A stretch of 37,903 nucleotides of DNA from Kushneria indalinina DSM 14324 (GCF_003385845.1 NZ_QRDJ01000013.1:1-37903), one strand, 5' to 3'. Shown: positions 1 to 7,245, counted from the stretch's first letter. Program-made: numbers and translations. Notes: a model not told the origin generated them from the letters alone.

Positions 1-167
1 GCCACGGCCGGCAAGCCGAAGGCGCGCACCGAGCGCAGCGAGAGGAGAAGGGGGCGGCAAGCGGAGCGCTGCAGGAGCGCAGCGACGGAGGAGCCCAGGG
101 ATCGTGACCGAAGGCCGGGACACGCGGGGGTTGGCGTGGCCCGGGGAGCGTAGCGAGTAGAGCCCGT
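1..167 (-). repeat. Long GC-rich repeat, copy A (partial)
   Basis: This is the right-hand ~167 bp of the repeat seen in full at 2467-3132 and 5293-5959; it matches them almost base for base up to the shared end AGAGCCCGT. The window begins inside the copy. The other full copies carry a promoter at their left end pointing left, so the missing part of this copy should drive a gene lying before position 1. Confidence 0.9.
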
Positions 168-183
168 TAAGGGCAGAGTGTGA

Positions 184-363
184 TTACCCAATAACGGATA
201 TAAGCCAAGCAGAAACATGAGGTGAAGCTACCATGGACGCTACTCCAACAACTGTTAAAACCAAAACTGCATTCATCAGGACAGCCTCGCCTGTGCGAAT
301 GGCACACAGAAGGCATAAGCACATAACGACGATGAACGGGCCGACAACGAAAGGGCTATCCAT
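184..363 (-). CDS. Small two-helix membrane protein (59 aa)
   Basis: I do not recognise this protein. It starts at ATG 363 behind a strong ribosome site (AGAGGGAGG, about 6 nt upstream) and stops with TAA at 184. Residues 5-21 (FVVGPFIVVMCLCLLCA) and about 30-46 are hydrophobic and separated by a short charged turn (RTGEA), so it is predicted to be a small inner-membrane protein with two helices. It lies downstream of the parB-like gene and another tiny hydrophobic frame, and ends just before repeat copy A, so it is probably the last gene of that transcript. Supported by the ribosome site and the membrane pattern only; no function can be assigned. Confidence 0.55.
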   Translation of the reverse strand: MDSPFVVGPFIVVMCLCLLCAIRTGEAVLMNAVLVLTVVGVASMVASPHVSAWLISVIG

Positions 364-405
364 AAACGCCTCCCTCTTTACTGAATGAATTGGCCTTGCG
401 GTAAA

Positions 406-586
406 TCATAGCAAGTAGTTTTCAAATACTGGCCCGATCCAGTCCCAAGATACTGATACAGCGAAGAAAGCAGTTCCACCGTAAAACAGCGCAATACCGA
501 ACTGGCTTGTTACGATGCCTGTACAATGACGACAGCATAAGAATGCCAATGCCCAAAACCATGAAGAGGGCTGCAGTAGTAACCAT
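406..586 (-). CDS. Small hydrophobic protein, reading frame uncertain
   Basis: Two overlapping frames are open here. One starts at ATG 586 behind GGAAGG and encodes 54 aa (stop at 422); its first 20 residues (MVTTAALFMVLGIGILMLSS) look like a membrane helix, but its second half is cysteine- and arginine-rich and unlikely. The frame shifted by one base stays open to 406 and has a convincing second helix (FGIALFYGGTAFFAVSV). A single frameshift near 490-530 would join the two helices into a ~59-aa two-helix protein, much like its neighbour at 184-363. I see no slippery sequence. It may be a sequencing error, a decayed gene or an atypical protein. Confidence 0.35.
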
Positions 587-639
587 CCTTGATACCTTCC
601 TTGTTGGGCTGCCCCCCGCATGGCGAGGGGCAAAGGTGC

Positions 640-2439
640 TTATTTGAAAAAGCCGGGCACGACCTTGTTATCACTCATGACGCCATCCGCGTACTCAGCC
701 AGCTCGTCGCGCTTCATGCGACTATCAGTCCCGACTTCCAGGCGCTCGTTTTCGAGCATCCGCATAAGCTGTTTCTTATTCAGCCTGCCATAGAAGTTTT
801 CAGCATTGAGCATTTCAGCAGCATCCGCAGAAACATCATGCCCAATGTCATGCTGCATGCTTGAGAGCGGGCTATGCGACGGATCGTAGTGCTCACCGGC
901 AACGGCCCGAGACATGACATAAGCAAACATCTCAAGCAGGCGCGTCATATCAAGCGTCATCAGCCATTCAAGGACGTTTTCGCTGTCTTCCGGCAAACCC
1001 TCAAAAACAGTCTGGGCCTTGGCCTTGAGATCCTTGTAGCGGAGTGTGGCAGCGGCATATTGATCCACCTGTTCGATGTCATAAGCCTCGAACATTGCAC
1101 GTTGCACTCGCGGCCGCGAAAAGGAGTAGCGCTGGTAAAGGAAGTCGATATTGCTGGTGATATAGAGCGCAAGTGCTGATTTTGAATCGTCTGCCACCGC
1201 GCTTTGCAGTGCAAGCGTATGCATCGCACACATTGAATGGCGCACTGACTTTGAATAGGCAGACTTGTCATCGGTATCGGCACCAGGGGCATCATCACCT
1301 GCCTCATTACTGGATGCTTCATCATCAACACCGGCTGAAGTCTCGGGCTCTTCAGGGCGAATGATCCCACGACTTATTTTCAGTTCGCCGCTCCGGTCAA
1401 TGTGATAGGCCACACCGAAACGCATCTTGTCTTCATCCGTAAAGACAACCGTGAGATAGCGCGCCTCCGCCCTGTCGGCCAGCTCTTGCAGTTCATCAAG
1501 GTGCTTTTGAGTATCGTCGCTTTTGTCACCTGCTTCCTGCTGCGCCTGAAGCATCTCGATCTGCGAATGAAGGTTTAGCCAACGCTGATGATTTTCTACG
1601 CTATCCCATTCAGGATCGCGCTCATGAGTTTTCAGCGTCCAGAAGTGCTCGCACTCCTCAACCCATGCCCAGCCTTCTTCAGCAAGATCAGCCTCGACCT
1701 TAGAAACCGCGGATAAATAAAGCTGATCGAGTAGATCAGTGTTTTTGAACAAAACAGTGTCAGAAAAAAGGTCGCGTTCGATTTCGCCGCCGGCCGCAAC
1801 ATAGGCGGCCTCACCCACAAACAGGGCCTTTTGCTCCCTGCCGGTAACACCACGGCGCTGCCAGATTGAGCGAATCTGAAATGCCGAATGCCCCGCCTGC
1901 TCAAACACCTGAACCTGCGTTTCATGATCTTCAAAGAGCGCCAGCGCCTTCATTGTCTCAAGAGACACCTGATCTGCCCTGAATTTTTCCATCAGAGAGG
2001 GGGCAACTCTGCCCAACTTGAGAATTTGAGCAACGTGATTCTTGGAGTATCCGAAACGAGTGGCGATTTCGTCAGTAGAGCGCTTGCCTGAAATAGCTTT
2101 GAAAGCCTCGTACTGATCGGCAGGATGCATATCATTGCGCTGCGTATTTTCGACCAGCGATGCCTCTACCGCTTCATTCGTGGAAATGACTTTGCACTGC
2201 ACCGGGTAGCCCGCCCTGACTCGCTTTTGCGAGGCCAGTAGCTGAAGAGCCAAAAAGCGTGTCCCGCCGCCGGTGACGCCGTACTTTCCCCTGTGTTTAT
2301 GTACCACCAGATTTTGCAGCATCCCATGTGCGTCGATGCTCTCAGCCATCGACTCGATCGATTTCTGGGAGCGCTCGGTGCGCCGGGTCTGGTAAGGCGA
2401 CATTACAAGTTGCGAAAGAGGAATGGACTGCATCGTCAT
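640..2439 (-). CDS. Large ParB-like partition/DNA-binding protein
   Basis: A 599-aa ParB/Spo0J-type protein. Residues ~3-100 form the ParB N-terminal domain, with SPYQTR near residue 14 and the motif VENTQRNDMHPADQYEAF near residues 96-113 (the ENxQR box used for CTP binding and clamp formation in ParB). A helix-turn-helix follows at ~118-145 (STDEIATRFGYSKNHVAQILKL). The rest is a long acidic extension, with an Asp/Ser-rich linker near 375-400, far longer than chromosomal ParB (~300 aa); similar long versions occur on plasmids and integrative elements. The start at ATG 2439 has TAGGAG about 8 nt upstream. The promoter is in repeat copy B just upstream. No ParA partner lies beside it, so it may act as a regulator, nuclease-like accessory protein or half of a partition pair outside the window. 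Confidence 0.85.
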   Translation of the reverse strand: MTMQSIPLSQLVMSPYQTRRTERSQKSIESMAESIDAHGMLQNLVVHKHRGKYGVTGGGTRFLALQLLASQKRVRAGYPVQCKVISTNEAVEASLVENTQRNDMHPADQYEAFKAISGKRSTDEIATRFGYSKNHVAQILKLGRVAPSLMEKFRADQVSLETMKALALFEDHETQVQVFEQAGHSAFQIRSIWQRRGVTGREQKALFVGEAAYVAAGGEIERDLFSDTVLFKNTDLLDQLYLSAVSKVEADLAEEGWAWVEECEHFWTLKTHERDPEWDSVENHQRWLNLHSQIEMLQAQQEAGDKSDDTQKHLDELQELADRAEARYLTVVFTDEDKMRFGVAYHIDRSGELKISRGIIRPEEPETSAGVDDEASSNEAGDDAPGADTDDKSAYSKSVRHSMCAMHTLALQSAVADDSKSALALYITSNIDFLYQRYSFSRPRVQRAMFEAYDIEQVDQYAAATLRYKDLKAKAQTVFEGLPEDSENVLEWLMTLDMTRLLEMFAYVMSRAVAGEHYDPSHSPLSSMQHDIGHDVSADAAEMLNAENFYGRLNKKQLMRMLENERLEVGTDSRMKRDELAEYADGVMSDNKVVPGFFK

Positions 2440-2466
2440 CTTATAGCTCCTAGCCGTTTAAATCGC

Positions 2467-3132
2467 TCCGGGCGCGGTTGCCGCCGCTGGTGCCCGGTGG
2501 CCAGCCCCTCGCTGACCACCCCTGTATTATCGTTGATCCTGCCCTTTGTGTCAATACTGCCGTCATTTTATTTATCGGGTGATTGTCGGTATCAACCCCG
2601 GTTAATCAGGGCCAGGGGCTTGTGTTTCCGGGGTGCCGAGCATGCCTGGTGGAGGAGGGCTGGTGAGCGGTAGGGAAAGGGTGAAGCGGAAGCGCGGAGC
2701 GCTGACCACCCCTTTCCATCAGGCCGGGGCGCAGCTGCCCCTGCTGGGGCTGGTGATCATGCCCGGCGGTATCGGGAGGCGTCGCGGTAATACCCGACTG
2801 CGCCCGCGAGGAGGCGCGGTCAAACGATGGAGCGTATACCGGACCGAGCGGAGCGACAGGAGGATATGCCGCTCGAGCGCTTGACCGGACAAGCCGACGA
2901 TCGGGCGAGGTTCCAGGGTATTGCGGCGCCGGCACGGATACCGCCAATGATCACCCGCACAGGGGCGCGCCACGGCCGGCAAGCCGAAGGCGCGCATCGA
3001 GCGCAGCGAGAGGAGAGGGGCGGCAAGCGGAGCGCTGCAGGAGCGCAGCGACGGAGGAGCCCAGGGATCGTGACCGAAGGCCGGGACACGCGGGGTTGGC
3101 GTGGCCCGGGGAGCGTAGCGAGTAGAGCCCGT
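2467..3132 (-). repeat. Long GC-rich repeat, copy B (full, ~666 bp)
   Basis: A complete copy of the family, nearly identical by eye to 5293-5959. It fills the gap between the DUF4942 and parB-like genes. The end nearer parB carries a promoter and operator; the rest is GC-rich and holds at least four copies of the motif GAGCGNAGCGA with an AGGAG-like tail. Frames open through it are present only because of its composition, and I see no ribosome site for them. I read it as non-coding and regulatory or structural. No transposase or terminal inverted repeats are evident. Confidence 0.9.
2496..2554 (-). promoter_or_regulatory. Promoter and operator of the parB-like gene (repeat B)
   Basis: On the minus strand TTGACA (2549-2554) and GATAAT (2526-2531) are separated by exactly 17 bp, a near-perfect sigma70 promoter. 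The predicted transcript start is ~2519. Covering +1 to about +24 is an inverted repeat with 10-bp arms and a 5-bp spacer (GGTGGTCAGC ... GCTGGCCACC, one mismatch), placed as a repressor site would be. The same half-site (GCTGACCACCCCT on the plus strand) recurs at 2701-2713. Confidence 0.8.
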
Positions 3133-3172
3133 TGGGGCATTGGCTATTGAGCGGAATAGAGCTTTACCAGGT

Positions 3173-4003
3173 CTATCGACCCCGACCCCAATCCAATGCG
3201 TTCGGGTAGTGCTTGATCAAAATATCATTCAGCTTTTGGACCAAGTGAGGCTGCTTAAAGGTAATGTGGCCATTGCCATTTTTGAACCAGCGCATGTGCA
3301 AATAATCATTCTCGATTTCGGTTTTACGCTCCCATACCGCTTTCTGAAAAGCGGCATACATTCCATCGCGATGATCTGCCTGCGGCTTGTCGTCAGCGAT
3401 ATGAAAAAGGCGTAGAAGGTCATCCAGAATGTTTGACCGTCCGTGGTTTGCAGTGCCGTTGTCACTCAAAACGCTGCGTATGATGATCTTGTTGCCAAAC
3501 TTGAACGGCTGATTGGTTTTATGATCCCAGCTCAAATTTTTGAAGCAATTGATAATACCCTGTTCAACCATTGCGCCCCGACCGTCATACATCTGACCGA
3601 ACGTCGCCACAATGGCATCTTTTGTCAGCGCTGGAACGCCATCGCCATCGCCATCGCCATCGGCAAGAGCCTCTTCCCATTCCCGCCGCGTCTCAGCATC
3701 CATAAAGCTGCGCATACCGCTTTCTGACATAAGATGCTTCCAGCCTGAACTATCAACAATATGTGTGATTTTAGTCATGGCCCATGCTTTCTGAGCCTGG
3801 GAAGCATTGCTCAGGTTAACGGCGTCAGATCCCAGGATGCGCACCCTTTGATCAAAAATCAGCCTGGGCATTGCCATATTAGCCTTTGCGGCAATAGCGG
3901 ACGCTCGATCTATAGCATCAAAAGCCTGCTCCAAATGCTCGATGACAGCGGCACGCTGATTCACAATATTTTCAATACTGACGCTCTTGATGAGTTTGCT
4001 CAT
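3173..4003 (-). CDS. DUF4942 domain protein
   Basis: A 276-aa protein matching the plasmid family DUF4942, recognised by the C-terminal block containing WDHKTNQPFKFGNKIII, a LDDLLRLF helix and RWFKNGNGHITF followed by LVQKLNDIL. The molecular function is not established; family members sit on plasmids and integrative elements near antirestriction and ParB genes, as here. The start at ATG 4003 has GGGAGTAAGG upstream. Residues ~115-122 are a run of Asp-Gly pairs (DGDGDGDG) from a hexanucleotide repeat near 3639-3663, which may be length-variable. It is preceded by the promoter in repeat copy C and followed by copy B, so it looks like a single-gene transcription unit. Confidence 0.8.
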   Translation of the reverse strand: MSKLIKSVSIENIVNQRAAVIEHLEQAFDAIDRASAIAAKANMAMPRLIFDQRVRILGSDAVNLSNASQAQKAWAMTKITHIVDSSGWKHLMSESGMRSFMDAETRREWEEALADGDGDGDGVPALTKDAIVATFGQMYDGRGAMVEQGIINCFKNLSWDHKTNQPFKFGNKIIIRSVLSDNGTANHGRSNILDDLLRLFHIADDKPQADHRDGMYAAFQKAVWERKTEIENDYLHMRWFKNGNGHITFKQPHLVQKLNDILIKHYPNALDWGRGR

Positions 4004-4027
4004 CCTACCTTACTCCCTTTTACCAAT

Positions 4028-4214
4028 TCCGGGCGCGGTTGCCGCCGCTTGTTCCCGGTGGCCAGCCCCTCGCTGACCACCCCTGTATTATCGTTGTTCC
4101 TGCCCTTTGTGTCAATACTCCCGTCATCTTATTTATCAGGCAATGGCCGGTATCAACCCCGGTTGATCAGGGCCAGGGGCTTGTGTTTTCCGGGGTGCCG
4201 AGCATGCCCGGCGG
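4028..4214 (-). repeat. Long GC-rich repeat, copy C (left ~187 bp only)
   Basis: Only the promoter-bearing end of the family is present. It follows copies B and D, with scattered substitutions, from TCCGGGC to GAGCATGCC, then diverges into sequence resembling the leader of the neighbouring antirestriction gene. It is the most diverged copy, yet the promoter hexamers, their 17-bp spacing and the inverted repeat are unchanged. Confidence 0.85.
4057..4115 (-). promoter_or_regulatory. Promoter and operator of the DUF4942 gene (repeat C)
   Basis: TTGACA at 4110-4115 and GATAAT at 4087-4092 on the minus strand with a 17-bp spacer. The 10-bp-arm inverted repeat lies at 4057-4081 across the expected transcript start. 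Arms and hexamers match those of copies B and D although the flanking repeat has drifted. Confidence 0.8.
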
Positions 4215-4255
4215 CGCCGGATACGAGATGTGTGATGCATTGTGGTTCTCCTCTG
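4136..4255 (-). pseudogene. Orphan gene leader with ribosome site and ATG, body lost
   Basis: On the minus strand AGAGGAG is followed 7 nt later by ATG at 4240, but the frame runs straight into repeat copy C and stops after 34 arginine-rich codons at 4136. The segment 4230-4318 resembles 4757-4850, which carries the ribosome site and start of the antirestriction gene at 4319-4756. The simplest reading is a third cassette of the same type whose body, with the right part of repeat C, was deleted by recombination. Confidence 0.45.
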
Positions 4256-4318
4256 CAAAGGATCGACGCGCGGATGCGGCCGCGCGCCGATGGGGCGGGC
4301 CGTTTATCAACCCACGGG

Positions 4319-4756
4319 TCAGTTAAGTACGTCGCAAGTGGCGCAAAAGATCTGCTGGTGTTCGGGGTGCGCTCTGGCGTATTCCTCGAGCCGGTAATAG
4401 CGATCATGCATAACGTCGGCGCCAGTGTTCCACTGCATCAGGTAGTAGGCATACAGGCAGGCAGTGATACCGGCTGCATCCGGGCTCATGAAACCGACGT
4501 ACTCGCTGGCCCATATCAGGACATGCATGTCCTCGGTGCGCGTGGGGCGCATGTAGAAGCCGGCGTTATCCAGATCGAAGCACTCCAGCTCGCCGCCGTC
4601 GTAATCCCGGCTCATGCGCTGTAGCAGTGTTTGAACGGTTGGCACCACAAGCGCGTGATGGCGCTCGAAGTGACGCTTTAACTCCTCGGCGTGACGGGAG
4701 GGATCAATTTTTTCTGCCTGAACCAGGCGGGGATGAGTCATCTGGGCATAGCTCAC
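4319..4756 (-). CDS. ArdB/KlcA-type antirestriction protein, copy 1
   Basis: A 145-aa member of the ArdB/KlcA family, which protects plasmid DNA from type I restriction without mimicking DNA. The family core is clear: DYDGGELECFDLDNAGFYMRP near residues 51-72 and MSPDAAGITACLYAYYLMQW near 93-112. It is a diverged paralogue of the protein at 4848-5270. The start is GTG 4756 with GAGGAG 7 nt upstream. It lies second in a two-gene unit behind the promoter of repeat copy D. The N-terminal third is less conserved than in the neighbour, so it may have a different target or be partly decayed, though the frame is intact. Confidence 0.8.
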   Translation of the reverse strand: MSYAQMTHPRLVQAEKIDPSRHAEELKRHFERHHALVVPTVQTLLQRMSRDYDGGELECFDLDNAGFYMRPTRTEDMHVLIWASEYVGFMSPDAAGITACLYAYYLMQWNTGADVMHDRYYRLEEYARAHPEHQQIFCATCDVLN

Positions 4757-4810
4757 GGGCTGTCTCCTCTGCAGGGGATCAGGGCACGGATGCCGCCGCG
4801 TCCTGATGAG

Positions 4811-4833
4811 AGCGGGCCGCCGGGCGGCCCGCT
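4811..4833 (-). other. Strong hairpin between the two antirestriction genes
   Basis: AGCGGGCCGC and GCGGCCCGCT form a perfect 10-bp stem with a 3-nt loop. No T-run follows on either strand, so it is not a classical terminator. It may stabilise the upstream mRNA or reduce expression of the second gene. Confidence 0.5.
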
Positions 4834-4847
4834 GGTGAGTCGTTGGG

Positions 4848-5270
4848 TTAATCGATGGCGCGCATGATCAGCGACGATTCTTCATGATCCATCGCGTAGT
4901 CCCGCAGCGCGTGATAAAGATCGATGTGTTTGGTTGATCTTGTGATCCAGGTCAGATGGTTAATGGCGAACAAGCAGGCTGTGATGCCGGCCGCATCAGG
5001 GCTCATGGTCACGTCACAATAGTTATCCGGCACGCAAACGTGCATCTTCTCCTGCCCCTTTGGGTGCATGTAAAAACCGCCATTGGAAAGCTCGTAAAAC
5101 TCCCAAATGCCACCCTCATAGTCGGCACAAAGCTTCCGCATGTGCTGATTGATCATGACTTCCACCTGCAGATACTTCGAACCGAAGTAGGCGGGAAGGC
5201 AGTTTGTGCGGTGCGCATGAGGAACTGCGGTCGCGGTAATGACGGGCTCAGTTGATTCAACTTCTGACAT
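4848..5270 (-). CDS. klcA: ArdB/KlcA-type antirestriction protein, copy 2
   Basis: A 140-aa protein with the full ArdB/KlcA core: LPAYFGSKYLQVE near residue 25, DYEGGIWEFYELSNGGFYM near 50-68 and MSPDAAGITACLFAINHL near 88-105. ArdB/KlcA proteins block type I restriction in vivo and help conjugative plasmids establish in new hosts. The start at ATG 5270 is chosen because AAGGAG lies about 8 nt upstream; an upstream in-frame codon near 5345 would put the start inside repeat copy D. It is the first gene after the copy D promoter and is followed by the paralogue at 4319-4756. It is closer to the typical family than the paralogue. Confidence 0.88.
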   Translation of the reverse strand: MSEVESTEPVITATAVPHAHRTNCLPAYFGSKYLQVEVMINQHMRKLCADYEGGIWEFYELSNGGFYMHPKGQEKMHVCVPDNYCDVTMSPDAAGITACLFAINHLTWITRSTKHIDLYHALRDYAMDHEESSLIMRAID

Positions 5271-5292
5271 TTTGACTTCTCCTTTAGCCGAT

Positions 5293-5959
5293 TCCGGGCA
5301 CGGTTGCCGCCGCTTCTGCCCGGTGGCCAGCCCCTCGCTGACCACCCCTGTATTATCGTTGATCCTGCCCTTTGTGTCAATACTGCCGTCATCTTATTTA
5401 TCGGGTGATTGTCGGTATCAACCCCGGTTAATCAGGGCCAGGGGCTTGTGTTTCCGGGGTGCCGAGCATGCCTGGTGGAGGAGGGCTGGTGAGCGGTAGG
5501 GAAAGGGTGAAGCGGAAGCGCGGAGCGCTGACCACCCCTTTCCATCAGGCCGGGGCGCAGCTGCCCCTGCTGGGGCTGGTGATCATGCCCGGCGGTATCG
5601 GGAGGCGTCGCGGTAATACCCGACTGCGCCCGCGAGGAGGCGCGGTCAAGCGATGGAGCGTATACCGGACCGAGCGCAGCGACAGGAGGATATGCCGCTC
5701 GAGCGCTTGACCGGACAAGCCGACGATCGGGCAAGGTTCCAGGGTATTGCGGCGCCGGCACGGATACCGCCAATGATCACCGGCACAGGGGCGCGCCACG
5801 GCCGGCAAGCCGAAGGCGCGCATCGAGCGCAGCGAGAGGAGAGGGGCTGGCAAGCGGAGCGCTGCAGGAGCGCAGCGACGGAGGAGCCCAGGGATCGTGA
5901 CCGAAGGCCGGGACACGCGGGGTTGGCGTGGCCCGGGGAGCGTAGCGAGTAGAGCCCGT
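5293..5959 (-). repeat. Long GC-rich repeat, copy D (full, ~667 bp)
   Basis: A full copy, almost identical by eye to 2467-3132, filling the gap between the klcA-like gene and the end of the seven-gene operon. Its left end carries the promoter and operator for the klcA pair. It ends at AGAGCCCGT 14 bp before the stop codon of the upstream gene. The near identity of B and D against the drift of C implies recent duplication or gene conversion. Confidence 0.9.
5322..5380 (-). promoter_or_regulatory. Promoter and operator of the klcA pair (repeat D)
   Basis: TTGACA at 5375-5380 and GATAAT at 5352-5357 on the minus strand with 17-bp spacing; the inverted repeat with 10-bp arms is at 5322-5346. Layout is identical to copies B and C, so all three units should be switched by one regulator. 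Confidence 0.8.
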
Positions 5960-5972
5960 CAGGGGCGCAAGG

Positions 5973-6317
5973 TTAGGATGGTAAAAACTCATGGATGACT
6001 GGAAAGCTGTTCGGACTCGATTCGGAGCGGCACAGCCAGCCCATGTGCAAGCGGTAGCCCAGAACATGGCCAGCCATTTCAGTTTCCAACGCCCGGACTT
6101 CTTCTTTTTTGGCCAAAAGGTAGTCCTCATTATCAAGTGCCCGCGTCACGTAGTCCCACAATGAAATGTATAGCGAATGCTCTGCAATTTCTGATCGCCA
6201 AAGGGTCGAAGAGCGTGAATCGAGAACCTTGCGCACCAAAACTTCTGCTTCGCAGAAATCTCCTCGCACCACGGCTTTTAGACGATCTGCCAGATGTTCA
6301 AGAGAATTCCTATCCAC
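5973..6317 (-). CDS. Hypothetical protein (114 aa)
   Basis: Not recognised. It starts at GTG 6317, with AAGGAG about 8 nt upstream, and overlaps the end of the preceding 58-aa gene by 8 bp. It is predicted soluble and mostly helical, rich in Leu, Glu and Arg, without membrane segments or clear motifs; two Cys (22 and about 95) are far apart. It is the last gene of the seven-gene unit and ends 14 bp from repeat copy D. The overlap suggests translational coupling and a job linked to the small upstream proteins. Confidence 0.6.
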   Translation of the reverse strand: MDRNSLEHLADRLKAVVRGDFCEAEVLVRKVLDSRSSTLWRSEIAEHSLYISLWDYVTRALDNEDYLLAKKEEVRALETEMAGHVLGYRLHMGWLCRSESSPNSFPVIHEFLPS

Positions 6318-6486
6318 TGCAGGACTCCTTTTTCAGGCTGGGGTGGTCCGCCCAGCAGTAACGATCCGAGTCCGCCCTGAGCCCAACGCTGGCAGCTGCT
6401 GCAACAAGACCACGCTTTATATCCCCTTCGCTCTTGTCACCCCAATAGTCTTTATCGTCTTCATAGAGTTCGCAAATGTTGATCAT
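6310..6486 (-). CDS. Small hypothetical protein (58 aa)
   Basis: A short gene starting at ATG 6486 that overlaps the stop of the upstream zinc-ribbon gene (ATGA) and itself overlaps the GTG start of the next gene. GGAGA lies ~8 nt upstream. The N-terminus is acidic (NICELYEDDKDYWGDK), followed by a short helix and a C-terminus containing RYCWAD. I do not recognise it. The tight overlaps on both sides and the ribosome site are the evidence that it is real. Confidence 0.55.
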   Translation of the reverse strand: MINICELYEDDKDYWGDKSEGDIKRGLVAAAASVGLRADSDRYCWADHPSLKKESCSG

Positions 6487-6749
6487 GAGCTTTCTCCGGG
6501 TGATCGATTGGCATCAGTTTGAGGAGACCATCGGTGTTTGGTGGGCTTTAAGGTAACGCGCGGCCATTTAAAGCCCTCTCGATGAATCCGGCCGTCAATA
6601 TCGAAGATTAAAGCCTCTTCGCAGGCTGGGCAGGAAGTTGGATAGCAATCACTCCCGGTCAGGTTCTCAAGGGGCGCATCCAACACTTGAGCGCGCCCGC
6701 ATGAGGGGCAAGCGAAAGCGATTCGATCTGGCCATTCCATGGCTTTCAT
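6483..6749 (-). CDS. Zinc-ribbon protein (88 aa)
   Basis: An 88-aa protein with two CxxC knuckles, CPSCG near residues 14-18 and CPACE near 40-44, spaced as in a zinc ribbon, followed by an acidic-hydrophobic stretch (ALIFDIDG) and a basic proline-containing tail. Such ribbons bind nucleic acid or hold a protein fold; the family is not recognised. It starts at ATG 6749 overlapping the stop of the ATPase gene (ATGA), so it is probably translated with it. A later Met at residue 4 is possible. Confidence 0.65.
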   Translation of the reverse strand: MKAMEWPDRIAFACPSCGRAQVLDAPLENLTGSDCYPTSCPACEEALIFDIDGRIHREGFKWPRVTLKPTKHRWSPQTDANRSPGESS

Positions 6750-7207
6750 TGCACGGAGGTAGAAGCGCTAGCGCGAACCAGCCCTACGCGAAGGGCATGC
6801 AAGCAGTCGTTGAGCGCGCCCTCCATAAAACGCTTCACTTCTGCTGGGGTGAAATCCATATTAGATTTTTCTGAGAGGGAATGGCTGTAAATAAGAGTGT
6901 TTTCGGCAAGCACATCTTGCCAATAAGAATCTACAGTTGTCTGACCGACAAGAATTACCGCTTTGATATCAACCCCATTTTGAACAAGGGATTCGATGCG
7001 CTTTAGCCACTCCAGGGCTAATTTGCCGCCATGGCGGTGGGAGTGGTCAAGAATGATGATTGAGCCATCAAGGCCATGAACATCAATATCCTGTTCTTTT
7101 TCCAAATCGACAACGTGTACATCAGGTTTTTCCTGATTACTGATGTATTTCTCTATGGCTAAACTCTTGCCCGCGCCCGTAGGCGCAACGATTCTTCCAA
7201 TGTTCAT
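6746..7207 (-). CDS. Small P-loop ATPase (153 aa)
   Basis: A 153-aa protein beginning almost at once with a Walker A motif, APTGAGKS at residues 8-15, and a Walker-B-like strand, GSIIILDH, near residues 49-56. A further strand, KAVILVGQT, near 83-91 may be the sensor. The C-terminal third is helical. It is far smaller than most AAA+ proteins and resembles a minimal P-loop core that probably works with a partner; the neighbouring membrane proteins are candidates. The start at ATG 7207 has GGAGAAG ~6 nt upstream. The exact family is not recognised; phage or plasmid packaging-type ATPases (Zot-like) are an alternative. Confidence 0.65.
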   Translation of the reverse strand: MNIGRIVAPTGAGKSLAIEKYISNQEKPDVHVVDLEKEQDIDVHGLDGSIIILDHSHRHGGKLALEWLKRIESLVQNGVDIKAVILVGQTTVDSYWQDVLAENTLIYSHSLSEKSNMDFTPAEVKRFMEGALNDCLHALRVGLVRASASTSVQ

Positions 7208-7245
7208 TTTTTACTTCTCCGCGAATTCTAAACCGATGAAAAGTT

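Noticed and set aside
2293-2884. Open frames on the plus strand through repeat B (and the same in C and D)
   Set aside because: They recur because the repeat recurs, lack ribosome sites and oppose the promoter; composition explains them.
2467-5959. Integron cassette array with the long repeat as attC
   Set aside because: The repeat is far longer than attC, has no paired core sites at both ends and no integrase is present.
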